From: Muribaculaceae bacterium
GTDB taxonomy: Bacteria > Bacteroidota > Bacteroidia > Bacteroidales > Muribaculaceae
Direction of reading: 5' to 3'
Assembly (NCBI GenBank): GCA_017405965.1
Contig: JAFQZK010000018.1
Location: forward strand, 1 to 64,000
DNA length: 64,000 bases
Positions 1-8,007 of the stretch are shown piece after piece. Made by a program: the position numbers and the translations under genes. The notes below the pieces were generated by a model. It saw only the letters and a program-made list of their open reading frames with translations. It searched no databases and was not told where the DNA came from. Positions within the stretch are counted from its first letter, which is position 1. Every line of letters begins with the position of its first letter.

Positions 1-2
1 AA

Positions 3-668
3 AATGCCATCAGTAACTACCAGAACAATTATGCTATTATGAATAGGGAGACCGAAGCCAAGTCAAAAGAGACATTGTCTAACATTCATAACTATACCGT
101 GAGCAGGCGCAATGAATTTAAGGACGAAAAAATTCTTCATGACATTCCCGTAGTAGATAGCGATAGCATCATCAACCAGATATGCGTGACATTATATCAG
201 TATCTTTTGGAGTATATAGATGTCATGAAATCACGCTGCGAAAAAGTTAAGTCCTCGTTTTGGTATAAAGATGAAAAGTATGGTACAGTTGTAAAAATGT
301 ACATGAACAGAATAGACACTCTGGAGAAGCAACTGCTTCCAATGAATAATATTAAGAACAATCCAGCTCTTGCAATTGAGTCCTTGTTAGCCATCAAGAT
401 GCCTAAAGAAGTTGGCATATCAGCATACGAGAAAAATCTCTCAGCTGTAACAGATGAATTAAAACAATTGAATAATAAAAATGACTCTTCCATTTTAGTT
501 TGGACATATATGGTCAATGGAGCATATCAGAAGGCCATACATGATATTACTGAATACAATAACAACGAAATGGCTTCGCTCAACCAATTATTTGACCATT
601 GGAAAAAAATCATGTCAGATCTTGGAAACAAGGTTGAAACAGAAAAAGGGAAGCTAGGTTTGAAATAA
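3..668 (+). CDS. Hypothetical helical protein, 5' end outside window
   Basis: The frame is open from base 3, so the ATG at 39 may be internal and the true N-terminus probably lies upstream. The visible 222 residues are charged and look almost entirely alpha-helical, with no signal peptide, membrane segment or catalytic motif. I recognise no family. It ends 21 bp before the next gene and is the first visible member of a same-strand run (1-7763) containing an Hsp70-like and a HerA-like ATPase, so a role in that complex is likely by context only. The open frame is clear; the function is unknown. Confidence 0.75.
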   Translation, partial: NAISNYQNNYAIMNRETEAKSKETLSNIHNYTVSRRNEFKDEKILHDIPVVDSDSIINQICVTLYQYLLEYIDVMKSRCEKVKSSFWYKDEKYGTVVKMYMNRIDTLEKQLLPMNNIKNNPALAIESLLAIKMPKEVGISAYEKNLSAVTDELKQLNNKNDSSILVWTYMVNGAYQKAIHDITEYNNNEMASLNQLFDHWKKIMSDLGNKVETEKGKLGLK

Positions 669-689
669 ATCTTATTAAAAATATAGAAC

Positions 690-1505
690 ATGGAAAAGAA
701 AACATTAAAACAATTGTTCGAGAGCCAGCAAGAAGTATTGGCACAACAGTTAGTTGGATTGTCTTTACCAAAGGACACCAAGAAAGTCCAGGAAGTTACA
801 GCAACCTATATGGCTGAACTCTTTGACAGAAATGGTGAATTTAGGCAGAGCCTCACTCAATCTGAAGATTATATCCTACAAGCAGCTTTGTCATTGCTCA
901 ATGCCCAACGATCAATGATTGGAGAGCTCTCTAAAGTAAACGATATTGCTAAACATAATTTACAAGAACATGTTACGGAGCAGAGCGAGCAAGACCATAG
1001 TCATAGTAAATCTCATCCTATTCTCACCATTGGAGGCAGTGCAATCGGTGGGACGGCTGGTGCAATAGTCTTTGGCACATGGGGTGCTGTATTTGGTGCC
1101 ATAGCGGGAACTGCTATAGCCATATACTCTTCAACGCGCCTACAAACTAAAGCTTCACGAGGAGCAGCTCGCTCAAACACTGTTCAAACCAAGGGTACGC
1201 CGATAGACCCCAATGTGTTTATAGGCATAGTAGGTGGTATCTGTGAGAGTGTTGATAACCTTATCATGACCTATCAGGTGCAAGTTAGAAGATTGAAAAA
1301 CAGCTATGAATCGCAAGAAAAGCCAAGCCTATTAAAAGATTATTCTTCGCTGATATCTCAAATAGAGAACGTGTGCCGAGCTGCGGAATCCACATCTGAT
1401 AACGCTCATGCCAAGCTGTTGAAAGCAATTAGCATGATGGCCGAGGTACTTGAGAATTATGATTTGAAATACGAGAATGGTAAAATCGGTAACATTAAGG
1501 CATAA
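690..1505 (+). CDS. Hypothetical protein with glycine-zipper membrane segment
   Basis: 271 aa. Residues 1-105 and 165-271 are helical and charged. Residues about 110-147 form a long Gly/Ala-rich hydrophobic stretch (repeated GG, GxxxG and AxxxG spacing, containing GTAGAIVFGTWGAVFGAIAG) typical of a glycine-zipper hairpin that inserts in a membrane or oligomerises. There is no signal peptide, so both flanks are probably cytoplasmic. It lies 21 bp after the previous gene and 18 bp before the Hsp70-like gene, so co-transcription is likely. No known family recognised. I infer a membrane-anchoring partner of the two ATPases that follow. Confidence 0.8.
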   Translation: MEKKTLKQLFESQQEVLAQQLVGLSLPKDTKKVQEVTATYMAELFDRNGEFRQSLTQSEDYILQAALSLLNAQRSMIGELSKVNDIAKHNLQEHVTEQSEQDHSHSKSHPILTIGGSAIGGTAGAIVFGTWGAVFGAIAGTAIAIYSSTRLQTKASRGAARSNTVQTKGTPIDPNVFIGIVGGICESVDNLIMTYQVQVRRLKNSYESQEKPSLLKDYSSLISQIENVCRAAESTSDNAHAKLLKAISMMAEVLENYDLKYENGKIGNIKA

Positions 1506-1523
1506 TACAATACGTTTATCATT

Positions 1524-3419
1524 ATGGCAAACTTAATCATTCCAGACAAAACACGACATCAATATGTAGTTGGCATTGATATAGGTCATGGAGAAACATC
1601 GGCAGCAATTGTCCCCATCGAGTGGGATAAATCTGCCGGGCAACGAGAATCTGATTTTCAAGATATTGACCTAGATAGCAAGGCCCGCAAGAAAGTCATC
1701 ACATCCGCTATCTGTATCGATGACAAGGATGCAGTTCGCATCGGTGACCAGGCATTTGAGCACATGACCGATAATCGAGGACTTCGGGTGTGCTTTAAGC
1801 AAAAGCCACAAGACATAAACGGTGAAGCGGAAAAGCTGATGATTCAGTTTATGAAGTGTGTTTATGGCCGAATCCGCGAGAGTCAGGTAGAACTGACAGA
1901 AACAAATCATATCGTCTATTTAGCTCGTCCGTCAGGGTGGGTCGAAGAGGAGGCCAAAGAACTGTATAAACAAATGGCGATTGAAGCTGGCATCCCTCTT
2001 GCTGGCTTGACATCTGAGTCAAGAGCCGCTATCTTTTATGCTAAAACCCCAAAAGTCGCTTTCACGAACGCTATATCCAAAGGTGCTATTGTTTTTGACC
2101 TGGGCTCAAGTACCTTAGACTTCACATTCTTATCAGACCACAGCCAACCCATTGACTATGGTTATAACCTGGGTGCCTCTATCATTGACACTGCTATTTT
2201 AGATAACATGATTCTTGCCAATGATGAAGCAAAAGAGTTCCTAACTAAGTATCCAGAATACCGAGATGCACTGAAATTCAAAGCTCGAAAATTCAAAGAG
2301 GATGCTTATAGCCGTGACGAAGAATTGAAAACAGTAGGCAGTTTTAACCTGGGAACAGTTATTCCTGATACTGAGGAATCATACGACACATACGAGGACA
2401 CTTACATAAAATTGAAAATAGCCAATCTCGCTGAACTCAATACCATGGTTGAGAATACAACCAACTATATGAGCGAGCTGAAAAATGCTATGGTAGATTT
2501 TAAAGAAAATAAGATTTCTGGCAACAAAGTATTTGGCGTTTTTTTAACTGGAGGTGCTTCCCGAATGAATTTCATCAGACCAATGATTGCAGAAGCGTTT
2601 GAGTTACCCGTTGAAGATGTGAGAATTGACAGTGACAATCCTTCTCTTACAATCTCTCGTGGCATTGCAATGCTTGGCGCCACTGATGCAATCACCTCGG
2701 TTTTAGTAACAGAATTGAAGAAAAAAACATCTGCAATTGTTGATGACAATAAACTTATTACCGACTTGACAGAAGCCTTATCAGAGAATATTGCCAACAA
2801 GGTATGGGGTGAAGTTGATACAGCATGCTCGGATTGGGTGCGAAATGGTTCAGGAACTGATCCTGATGACTTGAAGCGTTTCGTCGAAAAAAAGCTTAAC
2901 CGCATGCAGAAGAACGGGTTACAAAAAACGGTAAATGACACGTTGCAGAGTTATATTGACAAAAAAAGTGAAGAAATCCGCAAGAGCATGAACGAAATCA
3001 TCAGCCTATATGCCCCCGACCGTGAGATTTCAATATCAAGCAAAGCTAAATTGGGCAACATGGATGAAATCAACCAAAGCCTTTCAGATTTAACTTCAAC
3101 AATATCCAGTGTCTGTGATAATCTGACCAACATAGTTGCCGACATCTTATGGGCTGCACTTGGAGTGTTTTTATGGGGAGTCTTATGCGCTCCATACTAT
3201 ATTTGGAAGGCTCTGCGATCAGATGAATCTAAACGTCGTGATAAAGTCGATAAGGTTCTTGAGAAAAAATATGAAACCTTATCGAACATCAAGAGTGGCA
3301 TCACATCGAAACTCCGAGACAATGATAATTTTAAGAAAAACATCGTCAGTGCACTGAATAACTATTTTAACAATTTAATTGAGTCTAATCTTCGACAGGT
3401 AATGATACCTATTGAATAA
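1524..3419 (+). CDS. Hsp70/actin-fold ATPase with C-terminal membrane segment
   Basis: 631 aa. The actin/Hsp70 nucleotide-binding fold is visible: phosphate-1 loop VGIDIGHGETSA (about residues 14-25), phosphate-2 loop VFDLGSSTLDF (about 189-199) and adenosine motif LTGGASRM (about 340-347). The DnaK substrate-binding domain is not recognisable. Residues about 395-535 look helical, a hydrophobic segment (about 540-563, ILWAALGVFLWGVLCAPYYI) follows, then a basic helical tail. This architecture differs from DnaK, HscA and ParM. The stop codon is followed within 13 bp by the HerA-like gene, implying a shared transcript. The fold is well supported; role and substrate are unknown. Confidence 0.85.
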   Translation: MANLIIPDKTRHQYVVGIDIGHGETSAAIVPIEWDKSAGQRESDFQDIDLDSKARKKVITSAICIDDKDAVRIGDQAFEHMTDNRGLRVCFKQKPQDINGEAEKLMIQFMKCVYGRIRESQVELTETNHIVYLARPSGWVEEEAKELYKQMAIEAGIPLAGLTSESRAAIFYAKTPKVAFTNAISKGAIVFDLGSSTLDFTFLSDHSQPIDYGYNLGASIIDTAILDNMILANDEAKEFLTKYPEYRDALKFKARKFKEDAYSRDEELKTVGSFNLGTVIPDTEESYDTYEDTYIKLKIANLAELNTMVENTTNYMSELKNAMVDFKENKISGNKVFGVFLTGGASRMNFIRPMIAEAFELPVEDVRIDSDNPSLTISRGIAMLGATDAITSVLVTELKKKTSAIVDDNKLITDLTEALSENIANKVWGEVDTACSDWVRNGSGTDPDDLKRFVEKKLNRMQKNGLQKTVNDTLQSYIDKKSEEIRKSMNEIISLYAPDREISISSKAKLGNMDEINQSLSDLTSTISSVCDNLTNIVADILWAALGVFLWGVLCAPYYIWKALRSDESKRRDKVDKVLEKKYETLSNIKSGITSKLRDNDNFKKNIVSALNNYFNNLIESNLRQVMIPIE

Positions 3420-3431
3420 TTGATATTGGTT

Positions 3432-6143
3432 ATGGGTAAAGAATTGACTCAGCAAGAAAAGGCTAATTTTGAACCGATGGCTAAAGTGCTTGCCGCCAAT
3501 GGCATCGCCCAGTCTTTATCTTTTTCAACAGAACGAAAGTATCTCGAGGGCATATCATCTAATTCCAAACCGATGTCATTGGAATTAGCATCAGCGAGAC
3601 GTGATCTCCCTCAAGAGCCCATGTGGATTAAGATTTCACAAGTTGGAAAGCCGTTAGATAATAGTGCCGAGAAATGTTTTACTGCAATCCAAAAGATATT
3701 GACGGCATGCTTCATACCAACCAAAGCCCAACTGATATTTCTTGTCCACGGCGAGAATGGGAAATATGAGCTATATCTGGGCGTAAGGTCATTTGTAGAT
3801 GATATCAATAAAGAATTTGTCAAAAGTCTTAGAAATTTCATCAATGGAATCTGGCCAGGTATGAAATGTGATTGTGTTTCTGGAGACAACGTGAATCATG
3901 TAAGAAACGACATCACAAAGAAATATGATTTTATTGATTCACTGACAGGAATTCCATCAATGGAAAGCCAGTACAAAACAGTCTATCCAGCAACAATAGA
4001 CACTCTGCTTGCTGGTATGCAGAAGAAAGACTTCACCTATATGGTAATCGCTGATCCTGTGCCAGAAACAGAGATAGACAGCATTCTCTATAAAGTAAGA
4101 GACTACAATGGGCAGGCTGAATCACTAAAGTCTTTTAATTTCTCTGAAAACACATCAGAGAGCATGAGTGTGGCATTGAGTGAGTCTAAGGCTGTTTGTG
4201 ACTCCATAAGCGACACTGTTGGTGAAAGTAAAACGAAAAAGAGCAAATGGGGAATGCTTGGTGCTGGTATCACCCTTGCATCATTTATATTCCCTCCTGC
4301 AGGAGTATTGACAACAGCCCTCGCTGTGACATCAGCTGCTAACGAAATAGCAGGGGTGAACTTATTCGCTGAGTTTAGCCCATCTTATACTAAAAGCAAG
4401 AGCCACACTACAAGCCATTCAGAGACCACAACAAAAGGACGAACGGACACGTTAGGCCAAACCCAAGGTAAAGCAATTAGCCAAAATATCGTAAACAAAC
4501 AGATTGAAGCTGTCTCAGAACATTTGTTCTATCATTCAAAGAGATTTGAGATGGGAAAAGCTACTGGATGTTGGTCTGTTGGCGTTTACATCATGACCGA
4601 TAACCAGGATCACATACAAGGCGCTTCGATGCAGTTGAAATCAATTGTAAGCGGGCAAGAGTCCATTTTTGAGCCCATTCGTATACATCATATAAATGAT
4701 GTGGTTGATGATTCAATGTTGCCGCAAACTTTAGGCAGTTTTGATGCTCCAATTATCAGAATGAGATCAATGGATAAACGTCTATTTGAGCATCCATTGG
4801 GAGAGCACTTCAACGAATTGAGGACTCTATTGACTACCAAGGAATTGTCTTATTATATCAATTTCCCGTTGAGGTCGGTTCCTGGTATCAGCGTGGTGGA
4901 TAGTTCTCCTGAGTTTAACCTGACGGCTCAACAACAGGTTGAGGATGGCGACATTGCTTTTGGCAAGCTGCTGTATGGTGGATCTGAGACGTCAATGCCC
5001 TATCATATCCCGTTGAGGGTGCTTTCTCGTCATATCTTGCTCTCGGGTATCAATGGCAGCGGAAAGACCAATACGGTTCAGGCTATCTTGAACCATGTCG
5101 GCGAGTTGCCATTCCTTGTCATCGAGCCAGCCAAGACAGAATATGTGGATTGGGCTCTGGAGCACAACAAGAAGTACCCTGACAGCCCCATTGACATTTA
5201 CATCCCAGGCTGCAAGAAATACAAGGGCAACTTTGTCCCCAAGCCTCTTAGACTGAATCCATTTGAAATCGTTTGGCTTGATAAAGAACAGGAGCCCAAT
5301 GTGTTGACCCACATTGACCGTTTGAAATCTGTGTTTGCATCAGCTTTCCCGATGTATGATATTTTGCCAGTGTTGATGGAAGATCTGATTTATACTGTCT
5401 ATCAGAACAAATCAACCAACTGGTTAGGCGAAGAGCCAGTATTTGGCGTGACAAAAGCCCCCACACTCAACAGCATGAGTGTGTGCGTTGATCAGGTGAT
5501 TGAGCATCGCCAGTATGAAGACAAGGTGCAGCGCAACATGAAAGCCTGCCTCAACACCCGCATTGATAGCCTGAAGCGTGGTTGGAAGGGCGAAATGCTT
5601 AACACGTTGAAATCCACTCCATGGGATAAATTGTTCAACCGCCGAGTGCTGATCAATCTTTCCTATGTGGGTGATGATACCGATAAGGCATTCTTCATGG
5701 CTTTGGTACTGCAATTCCTGTACGAATATCGCACGGCTGCTGCTGAACTTGGCCGCGTTGACTTCAACGATAACAGTTGCAAGCATTTGACGGTCATCGA
5801 AGAGGCTCATCGCGTTATGTCAAAATGTGAGAATCAAGAGCTCCCGCAATACAAGTCTGCAATGATGTTCAGTAACATGTTGTCCGAGATACGTGCTTAT
5901 GGAGAAGGCCTGATGCTGGTGGATCAAGTGCCTACCCGCCTCATCCCCGATGCCATCAAGAATACCAATCTCAAGATTACCCATCGCCTTGTCGCCGAAG
6001 ACGACTGCAAGGAAATCGGACAATCCATGGGTCTGAACGAAGAGCAGTGCAAAGTGATACCCAAGTTGCTCACGGGGCAATGCGTTGTCTCTAGTTCGCT
6101 TGAGACCAATGCCTATTGGGTAAAAGCTGATAAGGTTAAATAA
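3432..6143 (+). CDS. HerA/DUF87-like P-loop ATPase with membrane segment
   Basis: 903 aa from the ATG at 3432; a TTG in frame at 3420 directly follows the upstream stop and is less likely. The N-terminal half matches nothing I know. Residues about 272-312 are Gly/Ala-rich and hydrophobic (GMLGAGITLASFIFPPAGVL). The C-terminal half is a HerA/VirB4-type motor: Walker A SGINGSGKTNT (about 537-547), Walker B LTVIEEAH (about 786-793), then a region rich in conserved polar residues (LVDQVPTRL). HerA-type motors thread DNA or protein as hexamers. The gene follows the Hsp70-like gene by 12 bp and precedes the peptidase by 12 bp. Base composition is more AT-rich in the N-terminal than the ATPase half, suggesting a mosaic. 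Confidence 0.85.
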   Translation: MGKELTQQEKANFEPMAKVLAANGIAQSLSFSTERKYLEGISSNSKPMSLELASARRDLPQEPMWIKISQVGKPLDNSAEKCFTAIQKILTACFIPTKAQLIFLVHGENGKYELYLGVRSFVDDINKEFVKSLRNFINGIWPGMKCDCVSGDNVNHVRNDITKKYDFIDSLTGIPSMESQYKTVYPATIDTLLAGMQKKDFTYMVIADPVPETEIDSILYKVRDYNGQAESLKSFNFSENTSESMSVALSESKAVCDSISDTVGESKTKKSKWGMLGAGITLASFIFPPAGVLTTALAVTSAANEIAGVNLFAEFSPSYTKSKSHTTSHSETTTKGRTDTLGQTQGKAISQNIVNKQIEAVSEHLFYHSKRFEMGKATGCWSVGVYIMTDNQDHIQGASMQLKSIVSGQESIFEPIRIHHINDVVDDSMLPQTLGSFDAPIIRMRSMDKRLFEHPLGEHFNELRTLLTTKELSYYINFPLRSVPGISVVDSSPEFNLTAQQQVEDGDIAFGKLLYGGSETSMPYHIPLRVLSRHILLSGINGSGKTNTVQAILNHVGELPFLVIEPAKTEYVDWALEHNKKYPDSPIDIYIPGCKKYKGNFVPKPLRLNPFEIVWLDKEQEPNVLTHIDRLKSVFASAFPMYDILPVLMEDLIYTVYQNKSTNWLGEEPVFGVTKAPTLNSMSVCVDQVIEHRQYEDKVQRNMKACLNTRIDSLKRGWKGEMLNTLKSTPWDKLFNRRVLINLSYVGDDTDKAFFMALVLQFLYEYRTAAAELGRVDFNDNSCKHLTVIEEAHRVMSKCENQELPQYKSAMMFSNMLSEIRAYGEGLMLVDQVPTRLIPDAIKNTNLKITHRLVAEDDCKEIGQSMGLNEEQCKVIPKLLTGQCVVSSSLETNAYWVKADKVK

Positions 6144-6155
6144 ACAGAACTGCTT

Positions 6156-6989
6156 ATGTTTGATTTAGAAAATATCGAGAATGGTGACCACTCGCTCGAA
6201 CAAGGAGCGGGCGGTCGCTTGACCGATAGCCAGATGGACTATCTGCGGGAGTTGCAGCCTAATAAAAAAGAATGGGACGGCATGACCGAATTGCAACGCG
6301 ACGAGGTTATGGGACAAATCTTGCAACGTTATGGCGAGTTGTCTCTTCCCGACGACTTCAACATTCAAGAAAGCATAGGGTATGTGTTTGACCCTCACGT
6401 CATGGAGCAATATGAACGGTTAGAGGCTCCACATGACCACGTGCAAATTGAAGCCATCGGTGAAACGTTGGCTAATTATGAAGACCTAAGGTGGGAAAAC
6501 TGGCAGGATCTTGAATTCGTCGAGAAAATCGAGGTGCTCAATGATGTTGAAACACAAATTGCTGCCATCGAGCATAGACCCCCTTGCCCTGTGCGAACAG
6601 GGAACAACATGGGGGAACTCGAGGTAACTCCTTACGAAATTTCTGGGCATATGGGCGGATACAGGACTGGCACTAAAGACATCACGCTCAATCCCGAACT
6701 TCTGACAAGTGATAATCCTATGGTCTATCGTGAAATGCTTGACACGTTAGTACACGAAGGGCGCCATGCTTATCAGGATTTCAACGTCAACGTCTGTGAA
6801 GTGCACCCTCGGCACAGCGAGGTCCAAAGTTGGAGCGAGAACATGGCTGGTGGCAAGTGGGGGTATTGGGGCGACTGCAGTAATGAGCTAGGCCAGCGCC
6901 TGTATGAGCAGCAAGCAATCGAGATTGATGCCCGTAACTTTGCTCACGATGTGTTAAATAACTGGTGGAATCGAATTCTTGAAACATAA
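6156..6989 (+). CDS. Putative HExxH zinc metallopeptidase
   Basis: 277 aa. A zinc-peptidase motif HEGRH lies at about residues 200-204 in the context LDTLVHEGRHAYQDF. A likely third ligand region, QAIEIDARNFA, follows near residues 252-264, as in metallopeptidases that place Glu in an ExDA motif. There is no signal peptide or membrane segment, so it is cytoplasmic or delivered by another route. The region before the motif (YEISGHMGGYRTG, ITLNPELL) resembles metallopeptidase domains seen in polymorphic toxins. It starts 12 bp after the HerA-like gene and its stop overlaps the next start (TAATG), so it belongs to the same operon. Protease or toxin activity is inferred from the motif. Confidence 0.75.
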   Translation: MFDLENIENGDHSLEQGAGGRLTDSQMDYLRELQPNKKEWDGMTELQRDEVMGQILQRYGELSLPDDFNIQESIGYVFDPHVMEQYERLEAPHDHVQIEAIGETLANYEDLRWENWQDLEFVEKIEVLNDVETQIAAIEHRPPCPVRTGNNMGELEVTPYEISGHMGGYRTGTKDITLNPELLTSDNPMVYREMLDTLVHEGRHAYQDFNVNVCEVHPRHSEVQSWSENMAGGKWGYWGDCSNELGQRLYEQQAIEIDARNFAHDVLNNWWNRILET

Positions 6990-7273
6990 TGGAGAATCAA
7001 ATTAAACAGATACTTATTGATCGTGGATATAATGAACGACATGCCACGCTGGTTGCTCAAGAACTAACACTGCTGGCTACACCGTTACAGCCGTTGATTA
7101 CAAAATGGCTGGATGATGAGCAATGCATGGAAGATTTTGAGACTGAAGGCTACTCGATTTCAGGACTGATGCAAAAGCGCGGCATGACCTATCCCGCAGC
7201 ATTACTCACCATCGACTGGCTACTCAAGGAACCGGAGAAAGCGAAACATAGTCTATCACGAGGCATTAAGTAA
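6989..7273 (+). CDS. Small hypothetical protein
   Basis: 94 aa. The ATG overlaps the stop of the metallopeptidase gene (TAATG), indicating translational coupling. The protein is predicted helical with no membrane segment or metal motif. The N-terminal part (IKQILIDRGYNERHATLVAQ) looks like a small three-helix fold, vaguely UBA-like, which I would not press. It could be an immunity or adaptor protein for the upstream peptidase because of the coupling. Function unknown. Confidence 0.7.
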   Translation: MENQIKQILIDRGYNERHATLVAQELTLLATPLQPLITKWLDDEQCMEDFETEGYSISGLMQKRGMTYPAALLTIDWLLKEPEKAKHSLSRGIK

Positions 7274-7277
7274 CGAC

Positions 7278-7520
7278 ATGGCACAGTTCACGTTAATTGC
7301 TCGCAATAACATCGATCGTCCGGGATGTCACATCTCGCGTGGTACCACATTTGATATTACCATCAACGTAATGGGTATTACCCCGAACAACCTGTTCAAT
7401 AACCCACGCTGCGCTGATCAACTGGCACGACAGTTTAAAATCAATGGAATTGATTTGCCCATGACTGACCGTGGCGTGTTCTCAAAAGGTGCATGGGATA
7501 TCCAGATGACTAATCGGTGA
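7278..7520 (+). CDS. Small hypothetical protein, DUF6140-like
   Basis: 80 aa, starting 5 bp after the previous stop. It appears to be mostly beta-strand (FTLIARNNI, TFDITINVMG) followed by a helix (DQLARQFKINGIDL). Short Bacteroidales mobile-element proteins of the DUF6140 type have a similar layout; this resemblance is from memory and weak. It has no catalytic motif and no signal peptide. It is part of the operon that begins upstream of base 1. Confidence 0.65.
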   Translation: MAQFTLIARNNIDRPGCHISRGTTFDITINVMGITPNNLFNNPRCADQLARQFKINGIDLPMTDRGVFSKGAWDIQMTNR

Positions 7521-7547
7521 TAATCGGGCAACATAAATCAAACTAAT

Positions 7548-7763
7548 ATGCAACGAGGAACGGTTTTATTCAAGTGTACTGAGTGTGGGAACCGATTTAA
7601 GGCACCAGATATTGAGTATGCGGCCTCAACGTTGAGTGTGCCTCAGCGTTGTCCTGAATGTCACAGTTTCAGGACCCGCCCGTCGAGGCTTAGCTCAATC
7701 ACCTCCTGTGATGCCGTCTACGAAATGATCTGGCAGGAAATCGACGAAAACAGCGAGGGCTGA
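7548..7763 (+). CDS. Small zinc-ribbon protein
   Basis: 71 aa. Two CxxC knuckles (FKCTECGNRF and RCPECHSF, 28 residues apart) form a typical zinc ribbon, followed by a basic stretch and an acidic tail. Such proteins usually bind nucleic acid or act as adaptors. It starts 27 bp after the previous gene and is the last plus-strand gene of the run; the next gene (DUF234-type ATPase) converges on it. The zinc site is visible; the partner is unknown. Confidence 0.7.
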   Translation: MQRGTVLFKCTECGNRFKAPDIEYAASTLSVPQRCPECHSFRTRPSRLSSITSCDAVYEMIWQEIDENSEG

Positions 7764-7906
7764 AGAAACTAACCATCTATAGTGATACGGTGCATAAATC
7801 AGGGCACTGTTCATATTCAAGCCGTAAGCCATCGGTAAACCCCGTATTGTGAGATTCTTTGAAAGTATCCGAAAAAGTTTCTGAGAAGTCGGATGATTCT
7901 CTAAGA

Positions 7907-7947
7907 CTTTGAAAAACAAGTCTGAGACTGTCGGAGGATTTTCAAAG
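7907..7947. repeat. 9-bp inverted repeat in the convergent gap 7764-8007
   Basis: CTTTGAAAA (7907-7915) and TTTTCAAAG (7939-7947) are perfect inverted copies around a 23-nt spacer, in the gap between the convergent zinc-ribbon and ATPase genes. Nearby TCCGA/TCGGA copies suggest further folding. There is no long T-run, so terminator activity is uncertain. Confidence 0.35.
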
Positions 7948-8007
7948 TATGTCAGAGGACACCTCTTTGCTTGAGGTTGTGCCGAAGTAGTGCCAGCAGG
8001 TCGCTAC

